Assembly: GCA_047967505.1 (NCBI GenBank)
Contig: CM106539.1
DNA length: 64,000 nucleotides
Source of the DNA: Dipteris shenzhenensis
Lineage: Eukaryota; Polypodiophyta; Polypodiopsida; Gleicheniales
Strand: one strand, 5' to 3'
Shown piece after piece: positions 1 through 11,695 of this stretch. The position numbers and the translations under genes were made by a program. Below the pieces are notes generated by a model, which did no database searches, was not told the origin of the DNA, and worked only from the letters and a program-made list of their open reading frames with translations. The stretch's first letter is position 1; each line of letters opens with the position of its first letter.

Positions 1-2640
1 CGCTCGGTTCGCCAGGACTGCCCACTAGCTCCCTTCCTCTTCCTGTTTGTAGCAGAGGCTCTAGGCTACTTTTTGAGATCACAGGTGGCGGGTCTCACAG
101 GGTTGAGACTCCCAATCAGGTAGGAGGAGGAGCTCCTTGACTCGGAGGCTCTGGGGTACTTTTTGAGATCACAGGTGGCGGGTCTCACAGGGTTGAGACT
201 CCCAATCAGGTAGGAGGAGCTCCTTGACTCGGAGTTTGTAGATGACACGGCCTTGTATGTTGAGGGCACCACATCAAGTCAAGAGAGAGTCAAAGGCGCC
301 TTGGCTATCTATTGTGAGGCCTCGAGGACACGGATCAACTGGACGAAATCCATAGGCTTCTTCACGGGTTTTGAGGAGACACAGGAGATCCGTGAGTGGG
401 GAAGTGACTTTGGTTTCAGATAGATACCGCGGGGCCAGACAGCGAGATACCTCGGACGTCAGGTGGGTAATGACATTACAACAGAGCAGCAGATTGTCCC
501 GGTCCTTGAGAGTGTTCGGCGCAAGCTTCTCTATTGGAGCTCGGTCAAACTCTCCCTCGTAGGTTGCGCCTTAGTGGCAAACCAGGTCGTCCTTGCCATT
601 GCTTGGTATGTTGCCTCCGGTTAGTGCTTTCACAGAGGATGCATTGGATAGCTCCGACGGTTGGTACGGAGCTTCCTCTGGACAGGTTTAGACGGCACGA
701 GGAACACTAGGGCCCGAGTAGCTTGGCAGACGGTGATCATGCCGCAGGCACTGGGAGGCTTGGGTATCATTGATCCAGAGATGTAGAGCAGGGCCCTTCT
801 GGGCAAGCTGGTGGCTCGTGGCCTCATCCCAGGTGCTGAGCCTTGGAAGCTCCTCTTATAAAGAGGGCTTCTGAGGAACACCCCATGCACTGAAGGACAG
901 TGGTAGCCTTCACATAGATGGATCTTCTCAGAGGGCCCCCTTATGGGGAAGGGCTCCCTCCTGATGAGGAGTCTTCACAGGGTTTGGCAAAGACTAGCAA
1001 GGGGTCTCATACGTGCTCCGCCTAAATGCAGAGAGGAGTTTGAGTGTCAGTCCCTTATGTGGTATCCAGAGGTCAGAGATCAGGAGGGACGTATGCTTGG
1101 GCAGCGGACTCACATTGGTTGGGCACAGTGGGACAGTGGTCCAGCAGGGTCCTTTGGTCGCTGGAGTAGACTACCTATGGAGGTAGATACGAGACTTAAC
1201 GCCTAGCGCATCTGAGAGGGGCAGGGCAGCGGATGGGTGAGATCGACTTAGCGATTCCTAAGTCCTGGTGGAAAGGACTTCACATGTGGAGAGACAACAG
1301 ATGGTTGGGATAGTTTTTTCGTACTGGTGTTCCCTTGAGGATTTTGATGCAGCGCGGCATCACGCATCCCGACTTCTTTCTTGTAGGACCTGGAGGCTTA
1401 CTGCAGCCCCTCACTAGGAGTGACCATGAGATGAATGGGAGCCTTAATGGGATACACTGGCAGATGATCAGAGTGGTAGGACACTTGGGGAAGGAGTGGC
1501 ATATCGATCCTCCCAGTTTCTCAGAGCAAGACGCCTCTAGATGGTGCCTCTGGCTATGGGAGGGTAGACCCTTGAGGGAGGTCCAGTGGGACCCTGGAGA
1601 GTGGTTCTGACCCTCTAGGGGTGGCCTAGTTGAGACGATAGATGAGACGTCTTTCTTTTCCTATATCACACGGATTGGCAAGAGACTTCAGATGGACTCT
1701 CTCGAGGGAGAGACACTGGGAGACCCACAGAGTGCCTTGGGATGTTCGCTCTAGGTTTTGGACGCGGTTGTGGTCCAGCTTGCAACTGAGGAAGATTTCT
1801 TACTTCTTCTGGTTGGCAGTCCACGGAGGCTTGCCCATCGGCCCGTAGTTGGGGCCCGTAGTTGGAGCAGATGCGAGTGGAGGGGACAGTGCTATTGTTG
1901 CTTTGATGGTGTCTTGGAGACTATCCCACACTGCCTATGGAGCTGTTGTAGCGCAGCGAGGATCTGGATGAGAGCCCTCAGGATCATGACACACATGCAG
2001 AGTCTTCACAGAGACTACACCTGGGGGATGGTGACTTGATTGACAGAGGGAGGACAGGCGTTTCATATTGATGAGATCTCCCTAGCCTACCGGATACAGG
2101 GTCAGAGCATTTAGAGGATTGCACTCCACGAGGCAGTCCCCCTTGACGCCCTAGCTCCTCCTTCCCCTAGGGAAGACAGTGTCTGGGAGGTGGTATCCAA
2201 CATCACGGCTTGGAACATTTGGGTGGCTCGCTGCAGTCTCGTGATGGGAGAGCATCGGGTTCCACCCTTTGCTACCTTGGTTGCCATCTAGTAGGATATC
2301 ATTTACACTCTACGGTCCACCTAGGAGCGTGGGACTCTAGGCTCTAGGGTGACTATTGAGAGGCGTGCACGTTTCTGCAAGGCTTGGCCTATAGGTGTTT
2401 TCTACATCTTCACTCCGCGAGGGATTCGTGGCTGTATAGTCCCCCCACTTGGCTGTTAGCCCTAGTTCCCGAGATCCCCTAAGTAGTGAGCTGGGCTTCT
2501 TTGGAATAGGCCGGTTTTTCTTTCAGTCTTTTTTGGTTTTTTCATACTCAGCACCTTTGGGGCTGTTTTCTTGTATGGAATCTTTCAAGCATTAATAGAA
2601 GGTTCCTTTCTTTGAAAAAAAGAAAAAAAGAAAAAAAAAG
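1..2640 (+). mobile_element. 3' portion of a degenerate LINE (non-LTR retrotransposon)
   Basis: Broken frames read through a non-LTR reverse transcriptase. Around 232-290 the plus strand encodes FVDDTALYVEG, the LINE version of the RT catalytic FADD box. At 1780-1960 a zf-RVT region follows, with ISYFFWLAVHGGLPIG, then a cysteine cluster and an H-C-LWSCC motif, as at the C-terminus of plant LINE ORF2. It ends in an A-rich tail at about 2614-2640. The 5' part lies outside the window. Many stops and frameshifts show it is dead. Its last ~300 bp resemble the DNA at 60640-60985, so the two share a 3' end family. Confidence 0.8.
55..231 (+). repeat. 90-bp tandem duplication inside the LINE RT region
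   Basis: Two adjacent copies (55-144 and 145-231) begin with gaggctctrgg and end at ctccttgactcg. They differ by a few substitutions and a 3-bp GGA unit. The duplicated segment encodes the stretch just before the FVDD box, so this copy has the RT palm segment twice. Confidence 0.85.
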
Positions 2641-4680
2641 ATCTTACAACATTTATATCTTTTGATGCATGTTCTTGATGTGAGGTAAGATTCAGAATTA
2701 ACAGTAGAGATAGCCAAGTTGGCAAAGGATGACATTTCATATGGTTGTAGCCTATGACACAATATTATTTAGGTTGCAACCAAGGATGAGTTATGACCTC
2801 TTGTGAGCGTGCTCTTATTCATGTATCTGTTAGGCTTTATTTTTCAAAAGGTCCAAATCTTTGCACATCAACAAGGCAATAATAGAACACTACCTCTAAC
2901 ATTTACAGGGAGGATTGGATCCTGATGGACCTTGTGTCGTGTCTCATGTTCATATTTTTTTCGTTCTTTAGGAAAAATTCATTAATTGGTAGGATCCAAG
3001 TTGCATTTTAAGGTAGTAGCTATGTTCTCCATGACAAAAATGGGACTTTAAGGTATAACAAGAGGGCTAAATGAATTAATAAATACATGCCAAGGACCTT
3101 GAAATATAGGTTATCATCAATGAATGAATGAATGTCAAGAATGGACAAGGGATGTGATGATAAGTGGGTTTAATTTTCCATTTAAAGGGACAATCTTGCA
3201 GTTATACTCTACTTGTTTGGCATAGGACGTTATGTCTATTTGTTTTCTTGTGTCTGTGCTTTACTGATGGTGCCTTCGCTGCTATACTCTAATCTAAATG
3301 CTACTTACCATTGTTTAGGGTAAAGTGAAAGGCAAGTTTGCTCTAAGCACAAGCAATAGAATCTTACCCATGCAAGGCTTTTAAACACATGCATTTTCCT
3401 ATAAGTTTTCTGAGAGGCTATACGGCATTTGAACTTGCTATAGCAACAAGCTAGGGGGGATTTTTCTAAATCCTAAAGCCAAAGGAAAAAAAAAACTTAA
3501 TAATTAGTAATACATACCAAGTACATAGTCAATGGGTGGTTGTTGCGAATGCATAGCTACAAGGAATTTCATCTTGTTGTATGCATTGAATCAATGAATG
3601 CAACAATGTGAATAATGATTAGCCTAATGAAGTATTTTATTCTTCTGATGCATTGAGGACTAATATATTTTTCTAATGTAATACACCATTCATAACATCA
3701 AAGTGGTGTCCATCAACTCTTAAACTACAAATTGGGTTAAGTAGAGGTTGCTTGCTTTGAAGGAGTAAGTCAAGACATCAAGCGACTGCGTTCGAGCGAG
3801 CCCAGACTTTGAGTGATGCTTGTGATGAGCTTTTTCTAAATCTATAGTAGCAATATTTTTTTACTAGAAATGGTTGAATCTACATGACACTATTAGAGAT
3901 TGTTCTTACTTATTTTTCATATGATTCTTGGCAACATACAAAGATAAAACTTACTATTGGGGATAACTCATAAGTCCATGCAAGTCAGTAATGAGTCAAT
4001 GAATACCAAATGAAAAATTATAGGTAATATACAAAGAGAAAACCTATTATTCGATAAATAATAAATCCATGCAAGTTAGAAATCATTCAATAGATACAAA
4101 AGAAAAAATGTTGCAATGTCTATACCTCGAGATAGTTACTCAAAATTATGTAAGATAGCATGTGAATTGAACAGGTTTCTTTATTTTGTGGACTTACATA
4201 CAAACAACAATAGTCCTGCCCATAATATAGAAGCTTCTCCTAGAAAATTCCATCACAAAAAATTATTTGTAGCTCATTGATTTTAATGCTACCCATGTGA
4301 TTTGATCCCATTTTGTATACCAAATGATCACATGAATAAAATGTTAAAACTATGGAGCTAATAAATTATTGATCACCTTATGACCATGATGCTAACAAAA
4401 TATGGATCACCTTCATATGTCCATGACCATGTATATACTTGTGGGATGGAGGAAGGGAATCAAGGACTCAAAATCTATATGAGAAAAATTTAAGAAAATA
4501 TTTAGTTTGATAAGGTTTAGCTCTGATGAAACAAAGATAAGTACCTGCTTTCTAAATCTCTAACAATTTAACACTCTAACATGATAAATGGATCCATTCA
4601 TACCATTTTGATCATTTTGACTACAAACATGACCATATTTGGAGTCTGATTGACCACGTTATGGCCCATATAGAATTGGT
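2641..4680. other. AT-rich intergenic DNA, no gene seen
   Basis: No open frame with recognisable protein features on either strand. The DNA is AT-rich with scattered short tandem words such as (TGAA)n near 3120. I see no terminal repeats or polyA-flanked structure that would define an element. Confidence 0.5.
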
Positions 4681-4681
4681 A

Positions 4682-4735
4682 GGAGGAGCCTCCCAAGAGG
4701 TCGTGATATTGCGGCCTCCTAAGAGGCTCCTCCTC
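4682..4735. repeat. Imperfect inverted repeat (hairpin)
   Basis: A left arm at 4682-4700 (GGAGGAGCCTCCCAAGAGG) pairs with a right arm at about 4715-4735 (CCTCCTAAGAGGCTCCTCC), with a ~14-base loop. It may be the remnant of a foldback element or simply a local hairpin. Confidence 0.55.
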
Positions 4736-4805
4736 CCATTATTTTTGTCCTTGAAAATGGAAATTTCACAAGAAAAACACATACTGTGACCCCTTTCTTC
4801 CACCC

Positions 4806-5327
4806 CTCCTTCCTTGACCCTTGCAAAAACATTGCTAAATATTTTTAGAAATTGTTGTTTGTATGTAAGACAATTGATTCCTCATAATGTCATGGGTAGG
4901 ACAACAACTATAAAAGTAAGCAATGCATGCTACTTTTTAAACATAAATTATCACACTAGAATGTTAATTTAATGAAATTCCTCGCTTGAACTGTCACCTC
5001 GCTTGAATGCCATCGCTCAAATTCTGGTAATCCTCGCTTTGAAGCAATCTTGAATTTTTTTAACTACTCCTTCCTTGACCCTTGCAAAAACATTGCTAAA
5101 TATTTTTAGAAATTGTTGTTTGTATGTAAGACAATTGATTCCTCATAATGTCATGGGTAGGACAACAACTATAAAAGTAAGCAATGCATGCTACTTTTTA
5201 AACATAAATTATCACACTAGAATGTTAATTTAATGAAATTCCTCGCTTGAACTGTCACCTCGCTTGAATGCCATCGCTCAAATTCTGGTAATCCTCGCTT
5301 TGAAGCAATCTTGAATTTTTTTAACTA
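4806..5327. repeat. Perfect 261-bp tandem duplication
   Basis: Copies at 4806-5066 and 5067-5327 look identical base for base. Each runs from ctccttccttgaccc to a T-rich stretch ending ttttttaacta. Such identity in otherwise decayed DNA points to a recent duplication or an assembly duplication. Each copy contains several CTCGCTT words and GGTAATCCTCGC, which resemble words in the MITE at 11696-12050. Confidence 0.9.
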
Positions 5328-7062
5328 CATGGATGCTCCATGAAAAAATGCATGCTTGATTACAGCCTCCAAAGTATCATATAATCATTAAACACATGCT
5401 CGCTACAATCACATCTTGGTACCTTTGTAAAACTTGAGGATCTTCTGAGAATTGCTTATCTAGTGCCAGATAATATTTGTACTTGACAAGGTATCTATGA
5501 TCAGTCATTAACTTAGATCATTCATTAAGTGGGATCTATCTTGTGGTGTTCTCTGCTCCCTTTTGGATGACTGGCCTTCCCTTCTAGGGCACTGGCCACA
5601 TGCTCCACTTTCCCGCATCTAAAACTCTTTCTTTCCTTACAAAGAATCTTTGGCATTTCTTGCTCTTTAAGAGCACTAGGTAGCCATGGGCCCTTCTTCC
5701 TTTACAAATCCATGCCCTTTTTCTTGTCGAGTCCATGCCCTTTTCCTGTGGGGTTGACTCCTTCCTAGTGGAAAAGGTATTCCAAGACAACCCTAGTAGA
5801 AATCCGTTAATGTTCAATTCTACCTTAACATCTTCCTTGTGCATAATCCTCTGGCAGTTTTGGAAAGAGACTGGCTATAGTGTGGCCTTTGCTAGCTCAA
5901 AGAATACTTAGCTCAAACTTTTTTCCCAAGCCTTATTGAAGAAAAAATTTGAGTTGTAAAAACATTCATTTTTTGAAGTGCATGAGCTTACAAATGACAT
6001 GTCGTTACAACTATGGAGCTCAACAAATATTTTTGGCATTTCTTTCAAATGGAGTATTAATGTCTGGAGTGCATGATATCTTACAAATAATATTATGTCG
6101 TTGCAACTATAGAGCTCAAGGAATTTTCTAGGTGTTTCTTTCAAATGGATTGTTGATATCTAGAGCCTCATAAACTGAAGCCAGTGCTTTTCTGCATACA
6201 TAAACTCTTGTTAGAAATGTGCTAAGGAGTAGAAAGGAGACTAAATAGCATAGAACAAGTAATAGTTGTATTGCTTGAGTGTCTAGCCATACAATTGGGC
6301 CTCTCTTATGTAGAGAGTGAAGAGCCACCCATGAAAAGGTGTGTGTTCCCAAAAGGTATGTGCATGAAGAGGTGTGTACGCCTTGTGAAGGGTGTGACCC
6401 GTGATAAGAGGGTATATTACAATAATACAAGTAGTAGTTCTCTTCAAATGAATATGTCTCTTGTGAAGGGTTATGCCCTAAGAGACATGTCCCATCGAAA
6501 GGGCATATCCTTTCAAGTGTCCATTCATCCCACCATCCATAGATCTAATGGATAAGAAAGGAAATACGTCATAGATGGTGACAGAATCTTTGCCAATCGG
6601 TCACTGATAGGTCATTCAGGGTGCTGCATACATGGCTATTGGCCTCACAAGTGTGTCGAATACCCATCCCTTTGTTGGAGGGTCCTGGAATTGTGCTTGA
6701 AGGCATTGTAGCTCTAGAGCTCCATGCCCTCATGTATACGTACGTGTGTGTGTGTGTACACATGCACGCATGCACGCGCACAAACACACACACATAGAGG
6801 ATTCACTATTGGCTCTATTTGGCTCGTCTGATTTCCAAAACTCATAACTTGAAAACTAAACACCATTTCCACATGGAACCAATTGTAGATTGAATCTAAT
6901 TTCACATACAAAATTCCCATAGCCGAAAACCCTACGTGGTTGGGTGGAAAGGAAGGCTAGAGAGGGAAAAATTCAATTAAATTAGTTTGCATTATTTTTG
7001 GGCTTGATTAGCCTTGTCTCTAATTTACGAGAGCCGGAAGATGATCCTCTGTCAGAGGCTGA

Positions 7063-7064
<2 letters not shown>
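5328..7064. other. Intergenic DNA with a degenerate ~91-bp duplication
   Basis: No convincing gene. An imperfect direct repeat is visible at about 5975-6052 and 6065-6148, each running from gARGTGCATGA to TTTCTTTCAAATGG. A mixed GT/AC stretch lies near 6740-6800. Small open frames here have no recognisable motif. Confidence 0.5.

Positions 7065-7132
<68 letters not shown>
7065..7132. repeat. (GA)n microsatellite
   Basis: About 34 uninterrupted GA dinucleotides. Short frames across it are artefacts of the repeat. Confidence 0.97.
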
Positions 7133-7135
<3 letters not shown>

Positions 7136-7317
7136 ATTAACATCCATGCGAGACCAAGAAGTCTATGGGACAATGTGAGAAACCAACTAGTACATTAGCT
7201 TCGGGAGGGCACATGGAAGCTCCTAAGAAGGCAAAGGCCATTCAAAGTACGTACATGGTAACGTAGATAAAAAATACATATATAGCTGGCCATACATCAG
7301 TTTAAGATTGAGAGTCT

Positions 7318-7722
7318 TTTGGTTTTGATTTAAACTCTTTAATGAGTGATAATCCTTCATGATAGGCTACCCATCTACCATCCTTCTTGACAGCCCGAAT
7401 CTTTGCTAATTCATTTGCCTTATCCTTTAGTTGAGCTCTTATGAGTTCTTCGGCTATCCATATCTTAGTCCCTTTCAGCTTGTGTGATTGTCGTAGTACT
7501 TTTTAACGTATGTCTTGTGAGTTGAATGTAATGATAGCATGACCATTATGATGACCTATCTGGAGTTCTCGAGCCTCACCATCATCATCAAGATTGTCAG
7601 GGTTGTCATCCACGTTAGCTGTCTAATCAATAGTAGGCATGGCTACTTTGACATGTGCAAAGGTATAACTGAATGATTCCTCTTCGTTATACCATCCATT
7701 TGGAAGGAGGGAAAAAATTAAG
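7318..7722 (-). pseudogene. LINE ORF1-like remnant
   Basis: Read on the minus strand, one frame gives a largely continuous product with two stop codons (near 7625 and 7505). It contains LRQSHKLKGTKIWIAEELIR and then RAQLKDKANELAKIRAVKKD followed by GRWVAYHEG. This order (LKG, IWIAE, a K/R-rich helix, then GRW) is typical of the RNA-binding C-terminal part of L1-type ORF1 or related plant non-LTR proteins. An acidic D/N-rich linker precedes it. The rest of the element is not visible, so it is a fragment. Assignment rests on recalled family motifs, not a search. Confidence 0.5.
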
Positions 7723-8885
7723 GATCCATTCATACCTTGGAAGTGTCAACCATTGGGCTATTTTTTTTAAACTTTAGTATATCCTTGTAGTTCCATGGGC
7801 GAATTTATTTTCAAAAAGATTTTAGAATTATCAAAATTGGGCTAATTTATCTTTTCACAAAAGCCATTTAGAATACTATTAAAAGAATGCAAAAATACAA
7901 CAAAGTAACATTTTTGGATTGCTAAAAGACACCTGAAATTTGAGGAATCTTATCCATGTTTTCATTATAAGTATTAGTTATGCATTCTTACCCATGCACA
8001 CCCTCCCACAAATACAAATTTATGTTATCTCTGACTTAAGCATATACATTTGTGATGCTATATATTCTAAGAGCAAAAGGACATGTCACTAGATCAAGTC
8101 CAACTTTTTTCTTCACTACAAGAACAATGAACCTTATAATCTCAACTCTCATTAAGTTACAATTATGAATGTATAGCATATACTCCCTCATGAAGAATTG
8201 TGCTAGACGTGCTTAGCATTCTAGAGTTGATGGTCAATGCTCAATAGGCATTATAACTTGAATCATTATACATTCATTTCTCAAGGCTTCAAAAGGAAAG
8301 ACATCATTCCCATACAAATTTTACCATTTGATAGAGTGATGTCAATGGTCTCACTATAGGCTTCAAGTCGTCATCACCAATTAAAAAATTTCCTAAACAA
8401 AAAGAAGTAAAATACAATGCTCACCATATAATTGAAATGAACATCCTAACATGCACATTATGCATGAAGAAAAGGTTTCATAAACTTAACCTCTCTCTAA
8501 CTTAAACCAAAAGAACCCTTGCCACAAGCAATCTTAATCAAACGTCAATACCATTTGTATAAGAAAGACCTTACTTTTATAAATGCCTAATTGGTTTTCA
8601 ATTCCAATACTACTTAATATGCATGCTTCCTTGCTTCTCAAATCCAAGCCATATAGTGCTTCTAAGCTAGAAGTAACCACCATAAAATTGAAGCCATAAA
8701 GAGAAGATTCTTTAGAAAAAATACTCCTTAAATATGCAAAAGTAGGATCAAGACATTTCTTACAATATTTAGGGTGTTATTCTCTAGTTCACGTGCATTC
8801 TTTACTTTCTGAGCATTTATAATGTCCTACTCAAACTATTCAAGTTTTCTCTGGCTCAATTAAGAACTTATTCTTGTGACCTCTC
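7723..8885. other. AT-rich intergenic DNA, no gene seen
   Basis: Low-complexity AT-rich sequence with no frame or repeat I can assign. It ends at the left LTR of the first copia insertion. Confidence 0.5.
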
Positions 8886-9544
8886 TGTAAGAAAACAATA
8901 CAACGTCTATGCTCAACAGATAACGGGATCTCGTACGCAAGAGAGAAAAGCAGATAGCATGGAGAATAAAAAATTTGATTATTGTAGAATTGATACAATA
9001 GATGGCGCTACCTCCCAGCCGTGTGCTCTTGTGAAAGAAGCTTCGATGGTGTGCTGGAAACAGTAGAGGACGGAGGCTGGATGCTAAGGAATCAGAGTTG
9101 CTGTAGCCAGTGATGAAATGGGCTTCACGGGCTTGCTCTTATATAGCCACCAGCATAGTCAGTTAGACCCAATTGGGTGACTGACCCAGTCGCGCAAAAT
9201 AGAGCAACTAACCTACGGCGGCCCAGAGCCATCCGAGATCATTTGGGGCCCCAAACGGGCCCTGCAACCCGAGAGTGGCCTACCCCGGGAAATGCTCCGT
9301 CTACCCTCACTACGGTCAGTCATGGGATGCCTTCCCACACTTGCATGTAGCCTGGTTGGTGGTGTGCCAACTCTATCTGAAGCCATCTAGCCATCAGGCC
9401 ACACATGGCCCCCATCTGGTGTCCAAACCAGGACCTACCGGATAACCGAGCCACTCAAATGCCTTCTCCTCATATGGGGGGCTTACAAGTAGAGTTAGCT
9501 GGTTCCCGCGTAGTTACACGAGAGTGGAGCATTGATATCTAACA
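8886..9544 (-). repeat. LTR of copia element A (3' LTR in element orientation)
   Basis: Begins TGTAAGAAAACAATACAACG and ends GATATCTAACA on the plus strand, i.e. TGTTAGATATC...TCTTACA in element orientation with TG/CA ends. It matches the LTRs at 10363 and 15655, but lacks about 70 bp in the middle. On its right, a purine tract on the minus strand (TTGGGGGAGAGTG) serves as polypurine tract and sets the element on the minus strand. Confidence 0.85.
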
Positions 9545-9612
9545 CTCTCCCCCAATGGTCTACAAAGGCTCCCAAAGCACAGATTCTGTAACATATCAAC
9601 ACCACAAAATAT

Positions 9613-9615
<3 letters not shown>

Positions 9616-9657
<42 letters not shown>
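9616..9657. repeat. (GA)n microsatellite
   Basis: About 21 GA units inside the deleted internal region of copia element A. Confidence 0.95.
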
Positions 9658-9661
<4 letters not shown>

Positions 9662-9829
9662 AAGAAAACCTAGGGAATTCAAAAACATCCCATTAAATCT
9701 ATAAAGAACAAGAAAGCAAACAATAATATACACCCTTCTGAATACTTAAACTAGATATTAAAGCCATTGGACATATATACTTCTCACACAAAAGATGTAA
9801 CACTACAAAAAAATTCAAATGAAGTATCT

Positions 9830-10366
9830 ACTTCTCTTTCTTCTTGCGAGAAACTTGCTGACCATATAGAATGCGAGAGATACTCTCCACCATTGTCAGT
9901 ACGTAGGCATTTAAGTGATCTACCTGACTGATTTTCAACTAAAGCCACCCATTTCTAAAATACCTGGAACACATGGCTCTTCCAAGCTATAGCATAAGAA
10001 CACACTTTCCTAGTTGCATCATCAATGAATGTCACATAGTATTCAGCCCCATCTAATGACTGTGTAGGCATGGGACCATGTACATCTGAATGCATCAATC
10101 ATTTCAAGATCTTTATTTCACCTTCTTTTATGGGCTAATTCAGGCTACTTCCCATAGAGACGATGCTCACGAAATTCAAAGTCAGAGAAACTCAAATGTG
10201 GTACATAACCCAAATGGCATAAGAGTTTCATTCCATTCTTGCTCATGTGCCCCAACCTACAATGCCACAAAGAGATATTTGGCTGCTCAGTTATTGAAAC
10301 AATATGATCAGACACCCCTGGTACATGTAAGGGATACAATGTTTCGCAGGCACTCAGGAAAGTGTA
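9830..10366 (-). pseudogene. Copia A integrase and GAG-pre-integrase fragment
   Basis: The pre-integrase part on the minus strand (about 10366-10145) contains LYPLHVPGVSDHIV and SLWHCRLGHMSKNGMKLL, the copia HxxxH zinc region (LWHxRLGHxS). The integrase catalytic core follows in another frame (10110-9830), with FIDDATRK and LRTDNGGEYL. The reading frame changes between the two parts and the third catalytic residue is not seen. The protein would have joined element cDNA to host DNA; this copy cannot be functional. Confidence 0.7.
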
Positions 10367-11089
10367 AGAAAACAATACAACGTCTGTGCTCAACAGATAA
10401 TAGGATCTCGTATGCAAGAGAGAAAAGCAGATAGTATGGAGAATAAAAATTTTGATTACTGTAAAACTGATACAATAGATGGCGCTACCTCCCAGCCGTG
10501 CGCTCCTGTGTGAGAAGCTTTGATGGCATGCTGGAAATAGTAGAGGATGGAGGCTGGATGCTAAGGAATCAAGGTTGCTGTAGCCAATGATGAATATGGG
10601 CTTCACGGGCTTGCTCTTATACAGCCACCAGTTGTAATCGGTTCGACTCAATTGGGAGACCGACCTAGTTCGCCCAAAATGGCCGACTAGAGGTCAGTTC
10701 CAAAATAGGCCACCGACCACATGTTAGAACCGTGGTGCAGAATAGAGCAACTGACCTAAGGTCGCCGTTCGGCCCAGAGCCAATCATCTGGGACTCCAAA
10801 TGGGCCCTGCAACCCGAGAGTGGGCTACCCCGAGAAATGCTCCATCTACCCTGAGTGCGGTCAGTCATGGGATGCCTTCACGCACTTACATGTAGCCTAG
10901 TTGGCAGTGTGCCAACTCTATCTGAAGCCATCTAGCCATCAGGCCACACATGGCCCCCATCTGGTGTCCAAACTAGGACCTACCGGATAACCGAGCTACT
11001 CAAATGCCTTCTCCCCATAGGGGGGGCTTACAAGTAGAGTTAGCTGGTTCCCGCGTAGTTACACAAGAGTGGAGCATTGATATTAAAAA
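10363..11089 (-). repeat. Copia B left LTR (3' LTR)
   Basis: About 727 bp. Starts TGTAAGAAAACAATACAACG; its right end is slightly altered (TGATATTAAAAAC instead of TGATATCTAACA). A C-rich run follows, which is the PPT on the minus strand. Confidence 0.9.
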
Positions 11090-11102
11090 CCCCCCCTCAA
11101 TG
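11090..11102 (-). other. Copia B polypurine tract
   Basis: Plus-strand CCCCCCCTCAA directly right of the left LTR gives a minus-strand purine run (TTGAGGGGGGG) next to the 3' LTR, the plus-strand priming site of the element. Confidence 0.75.
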
Positions 11103-11109
11103 TCCACCC

Positions 11110-11690
11110 GCAAGTGAACTTACTTTTTCGGCCCAATGCCAAGTCGATGAAGATGCCTGTCCAGCAAGTCTCTTCCAAGAGCCTTTGTGAAGATGTCCGC
11201 AGCATTCTCTGTAGTCGAACAGTACACCAAGTCGACCTCTCCATCCGTGATGAGCTCGCATACAAAGTGATATTGAATCTCAATGTGTTTTATGCGAGCA
11301 TGGAACACAGGGTTCTTTGCAATTGCCATGCAACTCTGATTGTCACATGATAACTGCGTAGGCTTGTTCTGCACTGCATCCATGTCCCCTAAAATCCTCC
11401 TCAACCATACTGCCTCACAAGAAGCAAAACATGCTGATTTGGTACTCAGCCTCGGTAGAAGAAAGAGCAACTAAGGTTGCTTCTTGCTGACCCATGACAC
11501 AGCTCCAGATCCAAGTGAGAAATAGTAGCCTATCACTGATCTCTTGCTGTCCACGTCTCTTGCCCAATCTGAGTCACGAAATCTGGTCAAGATGTTGCCC
11601 TTGGTATAGGTGATGCCATAATCAAGTGTGCCTTTGATGTATTTTAGCACCTGCATCCCTGCCCTCCAATGGTTCTCCCGGGGCTTATTG
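11110..11690 (-). pseudogene. Copia B RNase H domain
   Basis: Two minus-strand frames together cover a copia RNase H. One (11656-11471) has the linker YIKGTLDYGITY and RFRDSDWARDVDSKRS, then GSGAVSWVSKKQP. The next frame (11470-11120) has AVWLRRILGDM, LSCDNQSCMAIAKNPVFHAR and KHIEIQYHFV, ending in VADIFTKAL-type sequence (NAADIFTKALGRD). A frameshift separates them near 11470, exactly where ALSSTEAEY would be expected. Confidence 0.85.
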
Positions 11691-11695
11691 GAAAA

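Larger units (their letters stand above)
8886..10362 (-). mobile_element. Truncated Ty1/copia element A
   Basis: It contains the 3' LTR, the polypurine tract, a (GA)n tract at 9616-9657, then minus-strand integrase and pre-integrase coding. Only ~300 bp separate the PPT from integrase, so RT and RNase H have been deleted. The integrase part (about 10110-9830) reads LDGAEYYVTFIDDATRKV and CLRTDNGGEYLS, covering the first two catalytic aspartates. The right edge is cut by element B at 10363. Confidence 0.75.

Noticed and set aside
6982-7198. Frames through the GA repeat (SLSLSL, ERERER)
   Set aside because: Dinucleotide repeat artefacts on both strands.
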